This document shows, one piece after another, positions 1 to 6,070 of a DNA stretch of 6,070 bases (positions are counted from its first letter, which is position 1; every line of letters begins with the position of its first letter). The position numbers and the translations under genes were made by a program. The DNA lies in contig JAEZBH010000178.1 in the NCBI GenBank assembly GCA_023427285.1, positions 1-6,070 on the forward strand. The letters run 5' to 3'. This DNA is from Pseudomonadota bacterium. GTDB lineage: Bacteria > Pseudomonadota > Alphaproteobacteria > Sphingomonadales > Sphingomonadaceae. Below the pieces are notes generated by a model. The model made no database searches. It had not been told where the DNA came from and worked only from the letters and a program-made list of their open reading frames with translations.

Positions 1-2220
1 GTTCTCAAGCGCCGCCTTCGAGCCCTCCTCGAGGTAATAGTCGTTGAGCGACTGGGTCGCGGTGATGAGGCTGCCCCGATATTTGCGGATGGTGCGCGCG
101 AGCAGCGCCACGGCCTCGGCGATCGAGCCGCCCCTGAGGTGCTGGTGCGCCTCATCGAGCAGGATCGCCTTTAGCTCCTGACGCGGCCGGTTCATCATCA
201 TCTGCATGATCGAGAACAGGATCGCTGCCAGAACCACGGCGCGCAACTCCACCTTGTTGCGCAGCTCCGCCATTTCGAAGACCGCAAAGGGCGCCTCAAG
301 GCTGAGCGTTGCCGGCCCGGCAAAGAAACTGCCGTAGGTGCCGCTCGTCCGGTAGGGCTTGAGGCTGGCCGCAAGGTTCGCCCCCATCACTGCGTCTTCG
401 GCGAGGCCGTCCGCCACATCATCGATTGAGCCTCCAGTCTGGCGCTGCTGCCACACCCGGTTGACCGCCTCGTCGACAAGCCCGCGCTCCGCGTCGGTCA
501 ACTGCCCGGTAAAGCGCGCCATCTGGCCGATGATCGTGCGGATAAAGGTCATGCACTCGAGGCGGTAATCCTCGTCCGCCGCCGCCCGTTCGGCATCCAC
601 CATCGAGAACGGATTGAGCCCGATGCCGGAAGAAAGCGTGAACTCGACGAACTGGCAGCCCTGCAGCCGGGCGCTGTGCTCGAACGAGCGCCCGTCATCC
701 AGCACCAGCACGCGCGCCCCTGCCCCGCGCAAGGCCGCGACCAGTTCCTGGAGCAACACCGACTTGCCCGACCCCGACTTGCCGATGACCGCCACATTGT
801 GATTGCCCGCCGCATTCTCGAACGGCGACCAGTAGAACGGCTGTCCGCGCCGGCCGAGCAGGAGCAGGTGGGGCAAGCCGCCGCCCAGATACTCGCCCTG
901 GACCGGCACCAGACTTGCGGCTTCGGTCGTCAGGCGGGTCCTCAGCCGCTTGAGGCGATCCATGTCCTCGGCAAGGCCGTCGGCAAAACTGAGGGGCATG
1001 GCCGCCAGCAGCCCCTGGATCTGCAGAAAGCGCTCGTCGATCAGCTCCCAGCCCGCCGCGCTGTAGACCGAGCGGACCTGCTCTTCGTAGCGGTCACCCT
1101 GCCCCTCGGGCGCATACATCAACAGCCCGTAATACAGGCGCACGAGCTTGCGCCCGTTGCTGAGCTGCTCCTGGACATACTGCCACTCGGCCTGCTGTTC
1201 GCGCAGGCCCGGCACGAACCGGGCGGAGCGGCTCTCGGCAAGGCTCGTCGTGCGCATGAACTTGAAGTTGGCTCTTGACCGCGCGGTCGTTTCGTCCGGC
1301 ACAATAAAACAACAGATCGTCGCCACCGGACATGGCATGCGCAGCTTGCTCGAAAACAGGTCTCCGATCAGCCGCGCCATGTCCCAGGGAGCCCAGCGTT
1401 TCGGGATCGCCCGGACGCCGAAGTGGCGCAGATCAAAGCAGTCGGGCAACACCGCGCCGATCCGCGGCGTGCCATCCGCCTCGCGCCCAACCATGCGGAA
1501 CCGCTCGGTGCGCAGACGCATGCGGGCCGGCTCGATCTGGAGTTCGATGTCGCGCCGCACCGCCTGGTCGGCGATCGGGTCAAGCGCGCAATAAGCAACC
1601 GGATCAGCAGCGCTTGCCGTCGTTGGCGACGTCAACTCGTCAACCAGCTCGATAAGCGCCTCGGGGCCCAGCCCCCGGCTGTCAATCTCAAGGCTCTTCA
1701 GCGCGGACTGCAAGGCATCGCGCGTGGCCGTCAGCTCTTCCGGCCCGGCTTTTGCGGTGACCGGCACGCCGACCGAGAGGATGACCCGGTGCTGGCGCAC
1801 ATGAAACGGCGCGTCCTGCGACAGCGACGCCCAAACGCCCGCCTTCAGATGCTCGGCGCGATGCCGCGCCATCTGTTCGTAAACGCCGCCCGCGGCATAG
1901 CGCAGGGCAAACCAGCCATCGACCACGCGTCCGATCCGCGGCGACATCCAGTGCAGCACCTGCACCCGCGCGCCCGGCGGCAGGCCATCAGAGAAGAACT
2001 GCGTCAGGATCTCGCCGACCTGATCGGTCGCGCCCACCAGCGGCGCGACCTCAAGAACGAACCCGCGCGATTGCCGATTGAGGTAAAGCCCGGATGCCGG
2101 GTCGTAGACCCGCCATGGCAGGAAGGCCGACAGCTGGTCGAGGCGCAACGCAGGATGCGTCTGGTTGCGATCCCTCTCGTCGCCGAACAGCATTTGCCCC
2201 AGGCGATCAAGCAGGCTCAT
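1..2220 (-). CDS. traC: TraC, VirB4-like conjugation ATPase (C-terminus cut off by window edge)
   Basis: Cytoplasmic, membrane-associated ATPase that powers pilus assembly in F-type conjugation systems. The frame stays open for 740 codons from the start to base 1; F TraC is about 875 residues, so roughly 130 C-terminal residues lie outside. Near the N-terminus, residues 34-60 (FLPWRVYDPASGLYLN, then GFVLEV) match the TraC-family entry region. Walker A is GKSGSGKS at residues 480-487 (bases 783-760). GTYGSFF lies at 627-633, where F TraC has GTYGQYF. Walker B is AILLDEAH, with D689 and E690 (near base 156). A TATQS segment at 720-724 fits the conserved TQ motif of VirB4 ATPases. No membrane segment is evident. 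Two adjacent ATGs (2223 and 2220) compete. I chose 2220 because it lies 6 bases from the Shine-Dalgarno rather than 3, closer to the spacing at the neighbouring genes. The gene follows traV with no gap; the F gene traR, which lies between them in F, is absent. Confidence 0.96.
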   Translation of the reverse strand, partial: MSLLDRLGQMLFGDERDRNQTHPALRLDQLSAFLPWRVYDPASGLYLNRQSRGFVLEVAPLVGATDQVGEILTQFFSDGLPPGARVQVLHWMSPRIGRVVDGWFALRYAAGGVYEQMARHRAEHLKAGVWASLSQDAPFHVRQHRVILSVGVPVTAKAGPEELTATRDALQSALKSLEIDSRGLGPEALIELVDELTSPTTASAADPVAYCALDPIADQAVRRDIELQIEPARMRLRTERFRMVGREADGTPRIGAVLPDCFDLRHFGVRAIPKRWAPWDMARLIGDLFSSKLRMPCPVATICCFIVPDETTARSRANFKFMRTTSLAESRSARFVPGLREQQAEWQYVQEQLSNGRKLVRLYYGLLMYAPEGQGDRYEEQVRSVYSAAGWELIDERFLQIQGLLAAMPLSFADGLAEDMDRLKRLRTRLTTEAASLVPVQGEYLGGGLPHLLLLGRRGQPFYWSPFENAAGNHNVAVIGKSGSGKSVLLQELVAALRGAGARVLVLDDGRSFEHSARLQGCQFVEFTLSSGIGLNPFSMVDAERAAADEDYRLECMTFIRTIIGQMARFTGQLTDAERGLVDEAVNRVWQQRQTGGSIDDVADGLAEDAVMGANLAASLKPYRTSGTYGSFFAGPATLSLEAPFAVFEMAELRNKVELRAVVLAAILFSIMQMMMNRPRQELKAILLDEAHQHLRGGSIAEAVALLARTIRKYRGSLITATQSLNDYYLEEGSKAALEN

Positions 2221-2669
2221 CATGCGCCTCCCTCGGGGTCGGACGTGGCAGGCGGCAGTGCCCCTTCGGGAGCCGCCTCGCCGTCTGCCTTCCGCCTGCC
2301 TTGCGGCGTCTGCCAGCCGTGCCCGTCGACCACGGCGTGGACGACAGCCTCTTCGTGCAGCGCGCCCTGCGCATCAATATGCGGGTAGAACACGATCCTC
2401 AGCACCCGCTCCGGGGCGCGCTCAAGATTGGCAGCGCCAACCGTGCGCCCAAGCTCGGGGCGGCCCGGGACGTCAGGGGCACCGCGGGTCTGGAGGGCCC
2501 TGACCGCCTCGGCATCGATCTCGGCCGTTGGCGCGCATGTCCCATCCGGGGCCGTGCAGCGAAACGCGCCGCGTACGTTGCTGCCCCAGCCGGCACATCC
2601 CGCCAACATCAAGCACGCCAGCACCATGCCCGCCGCCCTGAGTGCCTTTGGTGTTGCTGCCTGTCTCAT
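2220..2669 (-). CDS. traV: TraV, outer-membrane lipoprotein of the conjugative core complex
   Basis: VirB7-like lipoprotein that anchors the TraK/TraB core complex to the outer membrane. The 149-residue product begins with a basic, then hydrophobic signal peptide ending in the lipobox LAGC, so C25 should be the lipidated first residue of the mature protein. It is followed by C38 and C45 in the pattern CTAPDGTC, matching the closely spaced cysteine pair of F TraV. A region around residues 86-113 (RVLRIVFYPHIDAQGALH and on) resembles the conserved block of TraV proteins ending in a beta-rich segment. The tail (about 118-149) is hydrophilic and rich in Pro, Gly and Ala. F TraV is about 171 residues, so this one is somewhat short. 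The ATG overlaps the dsbC stop as ATGA, and the stop overlaps the traC start region. The assignment is firm from lipobox, cysteine pair and position together. Confidence 0.93.
   Translation of the reverse strand: MRQAATPKALRAAGMVLACLMLAGCAGWGSNVRGAFRCTAPDGTCAPTAEIDAEAVRALQTRGAPDVPGRPELGRTVGAANLERAPERVLRIVFYPHIDAQGALHEEAVVHAVVDGHGWQTPQGRRKADGEAAPEGALPPATSDPEGGA
2227..2234 (-). promoter_or_regulatory. Ribosome binding site deciding the traC start
   Basis: GAGGGAGG on the minus strand, inside the last codons of traV. It is 3 bases from the ATG at 2223 and 6 bases from the ATG at 2220. The other genes here use spacings of 4 to 7, so the second ATG is the better choice, though initiation at both is possible. 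Confidence 0.7.
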
Positions 2670-3517
2670 CCTGCTGCCTCCTCCGCCAGCCAGGCCTTGA
2701 GCCCGGCAAGATCAAGGGCCCCGATGTGCACCTGGCCATCGCCGCGGATCAGCACCGGCGTTCCTTGCCAGCCCTTCGCCTCGAAATACGCCTGATTGGT
2801 CGCGAGCACTTTCGGATTGCACGCAGGGCTGGGCTGACCGGCGGGAATTGCCTGCCCACGGTAGTGCGCCGCGAGCGCCGCGGCCGGGTTACGCGCGCAC
2901 AGCACGCCCTCGGCCTGCGCCCGGCTGTTCAGGATCGCAATCGGATATTCCTCAACCCGCGCCCCGGCCCTTGCCAGCGCCTGGTGCAGCATCCGGCAGT
3001 AGGGACAGGCAAGGTCACTGAAGACGATGACGCGCGGCCCCTCCGGGCGCCCCCAGGCAATGGCGCCTGCTTTGGGCAGGCTGGCCAGATCGATTTTCCG
3101 GGCCGCGCGGCGCGGCGCTTCGCTGCGTGTCGGCGCGGAGCGGGCCAGGGTGTCGGGCGAGACCTCAAGCAGGCGCGCCGCCGTCACATCCGCCCGTGTC
3201 TCGAGATCATAAACCCGCCCGATCACCAGGAAGCGGGCTTGTGGGTCCGTGTAAAACAGATTGGGGCCAGCAATGACCTCGCACAAACCCTCGAGTGTTT
3301 GACAGTCAACCGCGCTGATCTCGGTGTTAGGCAAACGCTCCTTGAGGCGCGCGATGATGCTCTTGTTCGTATCAAGGCGCAGCGGCGCGTTGACCGCCGG
3401 GCCCCAAGCCACGGCGAGCGCTGCAAGACTTGCAGAAATGAGCGCCAGGGCCGCCATCCCTGACGTACCAGGTCTGGCCCGAAACCAGCGCCCCGCTTCC
3501 CGGCTCCACCGTCTCAT
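2666..3517 (-). CDS. dsbC: DsbC-like periplasmic thiol:disulfide isomerase of the conjugation operon
   Basis: Periplasmic disulfide isomerase of 283 residues, likely acting on secreted Tra proteins. A basic N-terminus (residues 1-14) precedes a hydrophobic segment at about 21-38, a signal peptide or membrane anchor. Residues ~52-121 resemble the N-terminal DsbC dimerisation domain. The thioredoxin-fold domain starts near 162 (RVIVFSDLACPYC) with active site CPYC at 171-174; the cis-proline motif GTP is at 252-254. C207 and C233 match the second, structural disulfide of E. coli DsbC in spacing and local sequence (LCARN, then PAC). An extra pair, C72 and C79, lies in the N-terminal domain and has no counterpart in E. 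coli DsbC. The product is longer than E. coli DsbC (236 with signal), mostly through the N-terminal extension and a basic Pro/Ala/Arg linker around 125-142. M1 is preferred over M21 because M1 supplies the charged n-region. The start overlaps the traB stop as ATGA. Confidence 0.93.
   Translation of the reverse strand: MRRWSREAGRWFRARPGTSGMAALALISASLAALAVAWGPAVNAPLRLDTNKSIIARLKERLPNTEISAVDCQTLEGLCEVIAGPNLFYTDPQARFLVIGRVYDLETRADVTAARLLEVSPDTLARSAPTRSEAPRRAARKIDLASLPKAGAIAWGRPEGPRVIVFSDLACPYCRMLHQALARAGARVEEYPIAILNSRAQAEGVLCARNPAAALAAHYRGQAIPAGQPSPACNPKVLATNQAYFEAKGWQGTPVLIRGDGQVHIGALDLAGLKAWLAEEAAG
2677..2684 (-). promoter_or_regulatory. Ribosome binding site of traV
   Basis: GGAGGAGG on the minus strand, 7 bases before the traV ATG. 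It is embedded in the Glu-Glu codons near the C-terminus of the dsbC product (AEEAAG), so the coding and ribosome-binding functions share the same bases. Confidence 0.75.
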
Positions 3518-4767
3518 CGCTCTGCCCTCACAAAGGCTCCGTCCAGGAACACCACCTCGACCTCGATGCCCGTCGGCATTTCGACGACCGGCTGATACTG
3601 CTCGGCCCGCTCGATCAGGTACTTGGCGACCATGTCGCCCGCCGTCGATACGCCCTGCCCGAGCCCGCCCTTGGCGATATCGCCCGTTGACAGCTCATCG
3701 CGCTTGCCTCCGGTTGTGACGCGCACACCCGACAGCGCCGCGTCGGCATTGGCGGAAAACCCCCGGCCGAAGCCGCCGGCAATCCCCGCAAGAAACGCCT
3801 GGCCGACCAGCGCCCCTTCCCGGCTGACCACCTGTCCGCGCACCCCGGTCTTGCCGCCAAAAGCAAGGAACCCCTTCACTTCGGCAACGGCCGTGCCGCC
3901 GCCCGGCTGATCGCAGGTCAGGCGCTGAAGCTTGACGTAAACCTTCTCAGCGCTGAGATCGCCGCGGGCCGCGCCATTGACCAGACATCCCTCGATGCGG
4001 GTCTTCAGCACCGTATCGCCAGCGACAACAGACCGGGCCGGCCCCGTAATGCGTAAAAGGACTGGCAAAGGGTCGGCCTGCGAGCCGACCCCGGTTGACG
4101 CATCGACGCCGACCACCACGATTGCCGGCGCATAGCTGTTGGGCGGCAAATAATCCGGGCTATCCTCGACAATGAGCGGCGCGGCCTCGGCGGCGCTTGT
4201 CTTGCGCCCCTTGGGCGGATTGGGTCCGGCCGCAAAACTGACGATCTTGACCTCCGCGGCTGGCAGGGGAGCGGAGGCTATGGGCAAGGGCGCGCCTGCC
4301 GCTGCGACCGGCTTATAGGGATCCGGCGCGCCGGGCCTAGACGTTGCGGGGACAGGCGGAGCCGCGGCTTTGAGGCGCAGGGCCTGGTTTTCCGCCTCGT
4401 AGGCTTCGATCACCCGCTGGGCATCCTGCTGCATGTCGCTGTTCTGCTGACGCACGCTTGCCAGATCGCTGCGCAGGGTCTCGATCGTTCGCGACTGGTT
4501 CTCCAGCTTCTTGAGCCGATCCTCGGACGCCCGCAGCCTTTGCTCGGACAGCGAGATCCATTCCCGCTGGGAGACATTGCGGTTGACGAGGCCGCCCATA
4601 TCAACCTTGATCTCTTCGGGCGCCGCCTCGTCTCCCCCGCCCTCATCGGCCAGGATCCACCATCCTGCGCCAACCAGGACCGCGCCGAGGAGACCGGCAA
4701 GCACAAGCCGCTGCTTGCGGGCGACCTCCTCATTGAGGCCAGAGACGCCCGAGGCTTCAGTTGCCAT
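3514..4767 (-). CDS. traB: TraB, VirB10-like core channel protein spanning the envelope
   Basis: VirB10/TrbI-family scaffold anchored in the inner membrane and reaching the outer membrane, where it forms the channel with TraK and TraV. The 417-residue product shows, in order: a short cytoplasmic N-terminus with a KQR charge cluster, one membrane segment at about 21-40, a charged heptad-like coiled coil at about 72-133, a Pro/Ala-rich spacer at about 136-188, and a C-terminal VirB10-like domain from about 208 to 417. In that domain RIEGCLVNG (257-265) and LQRLTC (280-285) hold the protein's only two cysteines. The Gly/Ala-rich hydrophobic stretch at about 318-340 (VGQAFLAGIAGGFGRGF) fits the helix pair that inserts into the outer membrane in VirB10. 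F TraB is about 475 residues, so the spacer is shorter here. The frame extends upstream to 4905, but the ATG at 4767 has an AGGAGG 5 bases away and is the likely start. It overlaps the end of traK by 11 bases. Confidence 0.95.
   Translation of the reverse strand: MATEASGVSGLNEEVARKQRLVLAGLLGAVLVGAGWWILADEGGGDEAAPEEIKVDMGGLVNRNVSQREWISLSEQRLRASEDRLKKLENQSRTIETLRSDLASVRQQNSDMQQDAQRVIEAYEAENQALRLKAAAPPVPATSRPGAPDPYKPVAAAGAPLPIASAPLPAAEVKIVSFAAGPNPPKGRKTSAAEAAPLIVEDSPDYLPPNSYAPAIVVVGVDASTGVGSQADPLPVLLRITGPARSVVAGDTVLKTRIEGCLVNGAARGDLSAEKVYVKLQRLTCDQPGGGTAVAEVKGFLAFGGKTGVRGQVVSREGALVGQAFLAGIAGGFGRGFSANADAALSGVRVTTGGKRDELSTGDIAKGGLGQGVSTAGDMVAKYLIERAEQYQPVVEMPTGIEVEVVFLDGAFVRAER
3525..3529 (-). promoter_or_regulatory. 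Ribosome binding site of dsbC
   Basis: GAGGG on the minus strand, 7 bases before the dsbC ATG and inside the end of traB. It is weaker than the sites of traK, traB, traV and traC, so dsbC may depend more on coupling to translation of traB and be made in lower amounts. Confidence 0.5.
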
Positions 4768-5485
4768 GTCCGCCTCCTGCCCGCTCGACCAGCCAGACCG
4801 TCGTTGCCTCCCCCGGCCCGAGCTCAGGCTGTCCGATCGCGACCGCCACGGCCCGCTCGGAGCCGAACATATGCTCTGCAACAGTCGCGGGGGCACGCCC
4901 GACATTGTGGACGGCGATCACCTGCCCCTGGAGCGCCGCCCCTTCATAAAAGCTTGCAACGCGCACCCTGAGGTTGCCCAGACGCCGCGTGCCGCCGGCC
5001 GGCTGGCGGATCCGGTAGCCCTCCACCAGCTGATCGGCGTACATGGCCTGAATGAGCCGAATGGCCGTTGCCTGCTCCGGCGTCTGCCGCTCCCAGCGTG
5101 AGGCCGCAGCCTCGGAGATCGCCGGGTTGGTCAGGAAAATCTGCTCGGCCCCGACCGCGGCGATCGTGCATTGGAATTTATAGGTATAACCCTTGGTGGT
5201 CGTGGCAAAGAAGCTGAGCGAACGCGGCGCATAGAGCTCGGGCACGGACAGATAAAGGTCACCGCGCACCGGCTCGTGCTGGATCGAAAAATCATTGTAC
5301 GGCTGGCCGGTGCCGACCTTGGAGACACTGGCGAAGCTGTCGCCAATCAGCGCAAGCCTCGTCAGATCCCGCTCCGACACCCTGCAGGCGACGGTGCCGT
5401 TGTCGGCCACCATCAGATGCTGATCCGCCGTCGCCGCCCCCGGCAGGACAAGGCCGATCAGGCTTCCAAGCAACCGCGCTCTCAT
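4757..5485 (-). CDS. traK: TraK, VirB9-like secretin-type core complex protein
   Basis: Periplasmic/outer-membrane partner of TraB and TraV in the F-type core complex. The 242-residue length equals that of F TraK. Residues 1-20 form a signal peptide (MRARLLGSL, hydrophobic core, cleavage likely after ATA). The mature protein looks beta-rich, with segments such as LYLSVPELYAP (77-87), YTYKFQCTI (100-108) and AEQIFLTNP (113-121), and a C-terminal domain (about 165-236) that would bind TraB by analogy with VirB9. Cysteines are C34 and C106 only. Primary sequence similarity to F TraK is low to the eye, so the call leans on length, signal peptide, fold character and position between traE and traB. 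The open frame continues upstream to an ATG at 5983, but that part is antiparallel-frame noise inside traE. The ATG at 5485 has AGGAGG 4 bases upstream and forms an ATGA overlap with the traE stop. Confidence 0.9.
   Translation of the reverse strand: MRARLLGSLIGLVLPGAATADQHLMVADNGTVACRVSERDLTRLALIGDSFASVSKVGTGQPYNDFSIQHEPVRGDLYLSVPELYAPRSLSFFATTTKGYTYKFQCTIAAVGAEQIFLTNPAISEAAASRWERQTPEQATAIRLIQAMYADQLVEGYRIRQPAGGTRRLGNLRVRVASFYEGAALQGQVIAVHNVGRAPATVAEHMFGSERAVAVAIGQPELGPGEATTVWLVERAGGGHGN
4773..4778 (-). promoter_or_regulatory. Ribosome binding site of traB
   Basis: Full AGGAGG on the minus strand, 5 bases before the ATG at 4767 and inside the end of traK. It settles the traB start against the longer frame that opens at 4905 within traK. 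Confidence 0.78.
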
Positions 5486-6051
5486 AAAGCCTCCTGCGTG
5501 TCCGGCGGCGTGATGTCCTCGAAGGCCATCAGCCACAGGCGCATACCCGCGTAGCGCCAGGTCAGGCGGTACGTCCGCCGCGCCTTGGCCACCACCTGAT
5601 GACCGACAATCGTTGCCAGTTCGCCCGAGACCTCCGACGTCAGGCCGCGCGCATCGACGCGCAGCTGCATCAGCCGGAAGGACTGGGAGACGTCCGAGCC
5701 GCGCTGCTCGCTGACCAGCTTGACGAGTTCGGATTTGACGGGGCCATGTGCCGCCGGATGCACCAACGCCAGGATCTCCTCCATCCAGTAGTCGAGACCC
5801 GAGGGCGACCGGTTGAGCATCAGATAGGCAACGTCCCGCGTCACCAGCTCGAGATAATCCGGCGAGACCTGGGACGCGCTGAGGCCGACCCGCGCCGACA
5901 GCGTTGGAACCAGGACCACCCGCTCGTTCCTCGACAAAAGCGCCAGCACCAGACAGATGCACAGCACGATCAGCAGCCCGCACAGGCCAAGCAGGCCATT
6001 GCGTTGCCGAAGCGCCGACTGGGTGGCGTGATGGGCGATATCCGAGAGCAT
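5482..6051 (-). CDS. traE: TraE, VirB8-like inner-membrane pilus assembly protein
   Basis: Inner-membrane protein of the F-type conjugation machine, functionally related to VirB8, required for pilus assembly. At 189 residues it is almost the same length as F TraE (188). A short cytoplasmic N-terminus with QRN (16-18) leads into a single membrane segment at about 19-40, which contains C24, C31 and C33. The periplasmic domain begins with the RNERVVLVPT segment (41-50), typical of TraE, and continues as an alpha/beta domain containing YLELVTRDVAYLMLN (66-80) and later beta-like strands (RLMQLRVD, 126-133; RTYRLTWRYAG, 159-169). There is no periplasmic cysteine. The start ATG has only a weak GGGG 6 bases upstream. 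It sits just after a TAG that may close the preceding gene. The stop TGA lies within the traK ATGA. Confidence 0.94.
   Translation of the reverse strand: MLSDIAHHATQSALRQRNGLLGLCGLLIVLCICLVLALLSRNERVVLVPTLSARVGLSASQVSPDYLELVTRDVAYLMLNRSPSGLDYWMEEILALVHPAAHGPVKSELVKLVSEQRGSDVSQSFRLMQLRVDARGLTSEVSGELATIVGHQVVAKARRTYRLTWRYAGMRLWLMAFEDITPPDTQEAL
5490..5495 (-). promoter_or_regulatory. Ribosome binding site of traK
   Basis: Full AGGAGG on the minus strand, 4 bases before the ATG at 5485 and within the Gln-Glu-Ala codons at the end of traE. It settles the traK start against the much longer frame opening at 5983, and the signal peptide directly after this ATG agrees. Confidence 0.78.
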
Positions 6052-6054
6052 GTC

Positions 6055-6070
6055 CTACCCCGCCAGGAGA
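6055..6070 (-). CDS. Possible last codons of the upstream gene, traL by position
   Basis: On the minus strand, the bases entering from the right edge can be read as L-L-A-G followed by TAG at 6057-6055, ending 3 bases before the traE ATG. In F-type operons the gene immediately before traE is traL, a small membrane protein, and all other junctions here are this tight. Only four codons are visible, so identity is inferred from position alone and the reading frame itself is a guess. Confidence 0.22.

Noticed and set aside
676..1278. Plus-strand open frame of 200 codons
   Set aside because: Antisense to the traC segment carrying Walker A; no motif or convincing ribosome binding site of its own.
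1423..2388. Plus-strand open frame of 321 codons
   Set aside because: It lies wholly antisense to traC and the end of traV, whose products show clear family motifs. Long antisense frames are common in high-GC coding DNA; the translation is Arg/Gln/Pro-rich and shows no recognisable domain.
2220..2669. Reading the traV product as a generic small lipoprotein such as an entry-exclusion protein
   Set aside because: The CTAPDGTC cysteine pair shortly after the lipobox, the conserved block near residues 86-113 and the position directly before traC point to TraV.
2642..3463. Plus-strand open frame of 273 codons
   Set aside because: Antisense to dsbC, which has the CPYC site, cis-proline motif and DsbC-type second disulfide. 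The plus-strand product looks like compositional noise.
4768..4905. Upstream extension of the traB frame to an ATG at 4905
   Set aside because: It lies inside traK in another frame, reads as Ser/Arg-rich noise, and the ATG at 4767 has a full Shine-Dalgarno and gives a normal TraB N-terminus.
5486..5983. Upstream extension of the traK frame to an ATG at 5983
   Set aside because: The extension overlaps traE out of frame, is Arg/Gly/Ala-rich noise, and would bury the signal peptide that starts at 5485 after a good AGGAGG.
1..6070. Search for promoter, terminator, oriT, inverted repeats, IS ends, tRNA, CRISPR or cargo genes
   Set aside because: Coding sequence covers essentially every base and I saw no convincing hairpin followed by T-run, direct-repeat array or non-conjugation gene. 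Short GC-rich palindromic stretches look compositional.

Overview
This high-GC window is one block of a conjugative (F-type) type IV secretion system, read entirely on the minus strand. In transcription order, right to left, the genes are traE, traK, traB, a dsbC-like disulfide isomerase gene, traV and the first ~740 codons of traC, which runs off the left edge. The assignments rest on gene order, protein lengths close to the F plasmid proteins, and family motifs seen directly. These are the TraV lipobox with its Cys-x6-Cys, the TraB anchor, coiled coil, proline-rich stretch and VirB10-like domain, the CPYC thioredoxin site, and the TraC Walker A and B motifs.

The packing is extreme: there is no intergenic base between traE and traC. 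Each gene starts inside the last bases of the one before it (ATGA overlaps at traE/traK, traB/dsbC and dsbC/traV, an 11-base overlap at traK/traB, and ATGATGA at traV/traC). Each start except that of traE has a purine-rich Shine-Dalgarno sequence lying within the end of the upstream gene. I see no promoter or terminator, so this looks like the interior of one long, translationally coupled transcript whose promoter lies beyond the right edge, probably upstream of traA/traL.

How the genes work together, from knowledge of the F system: TraE (VirB8-like) sits in the inner membrane. TraK (VirB9-like), TraB (VirB10-like) and lipoprotein TraV (VirB7-like) form the envelope-spanning core channel. TraC (VirB4-like) is the cytoplasmic ATPase for pilus assembly. 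The embedded DsbC-like protein probably isomerises disulfides in the secreted subunits. TraK, TraB and TraV each carry exactly two candidate disulfide-forming cysteines outside the membrane.

The composition, and a dsbC gene between traB and traV in place of the F accessory genes traP/trbD/trbG, suggest a plasmid or integrative element of a high-GC proteobacterium. An alphaproteobacterium such as a sphingomonad is plausible, but that is inference. I found no RNA gene, IS element, CRISPR array, cargo gene or convincing new system. The long plus-strand reading frames are antisense shadows of the tra genes.
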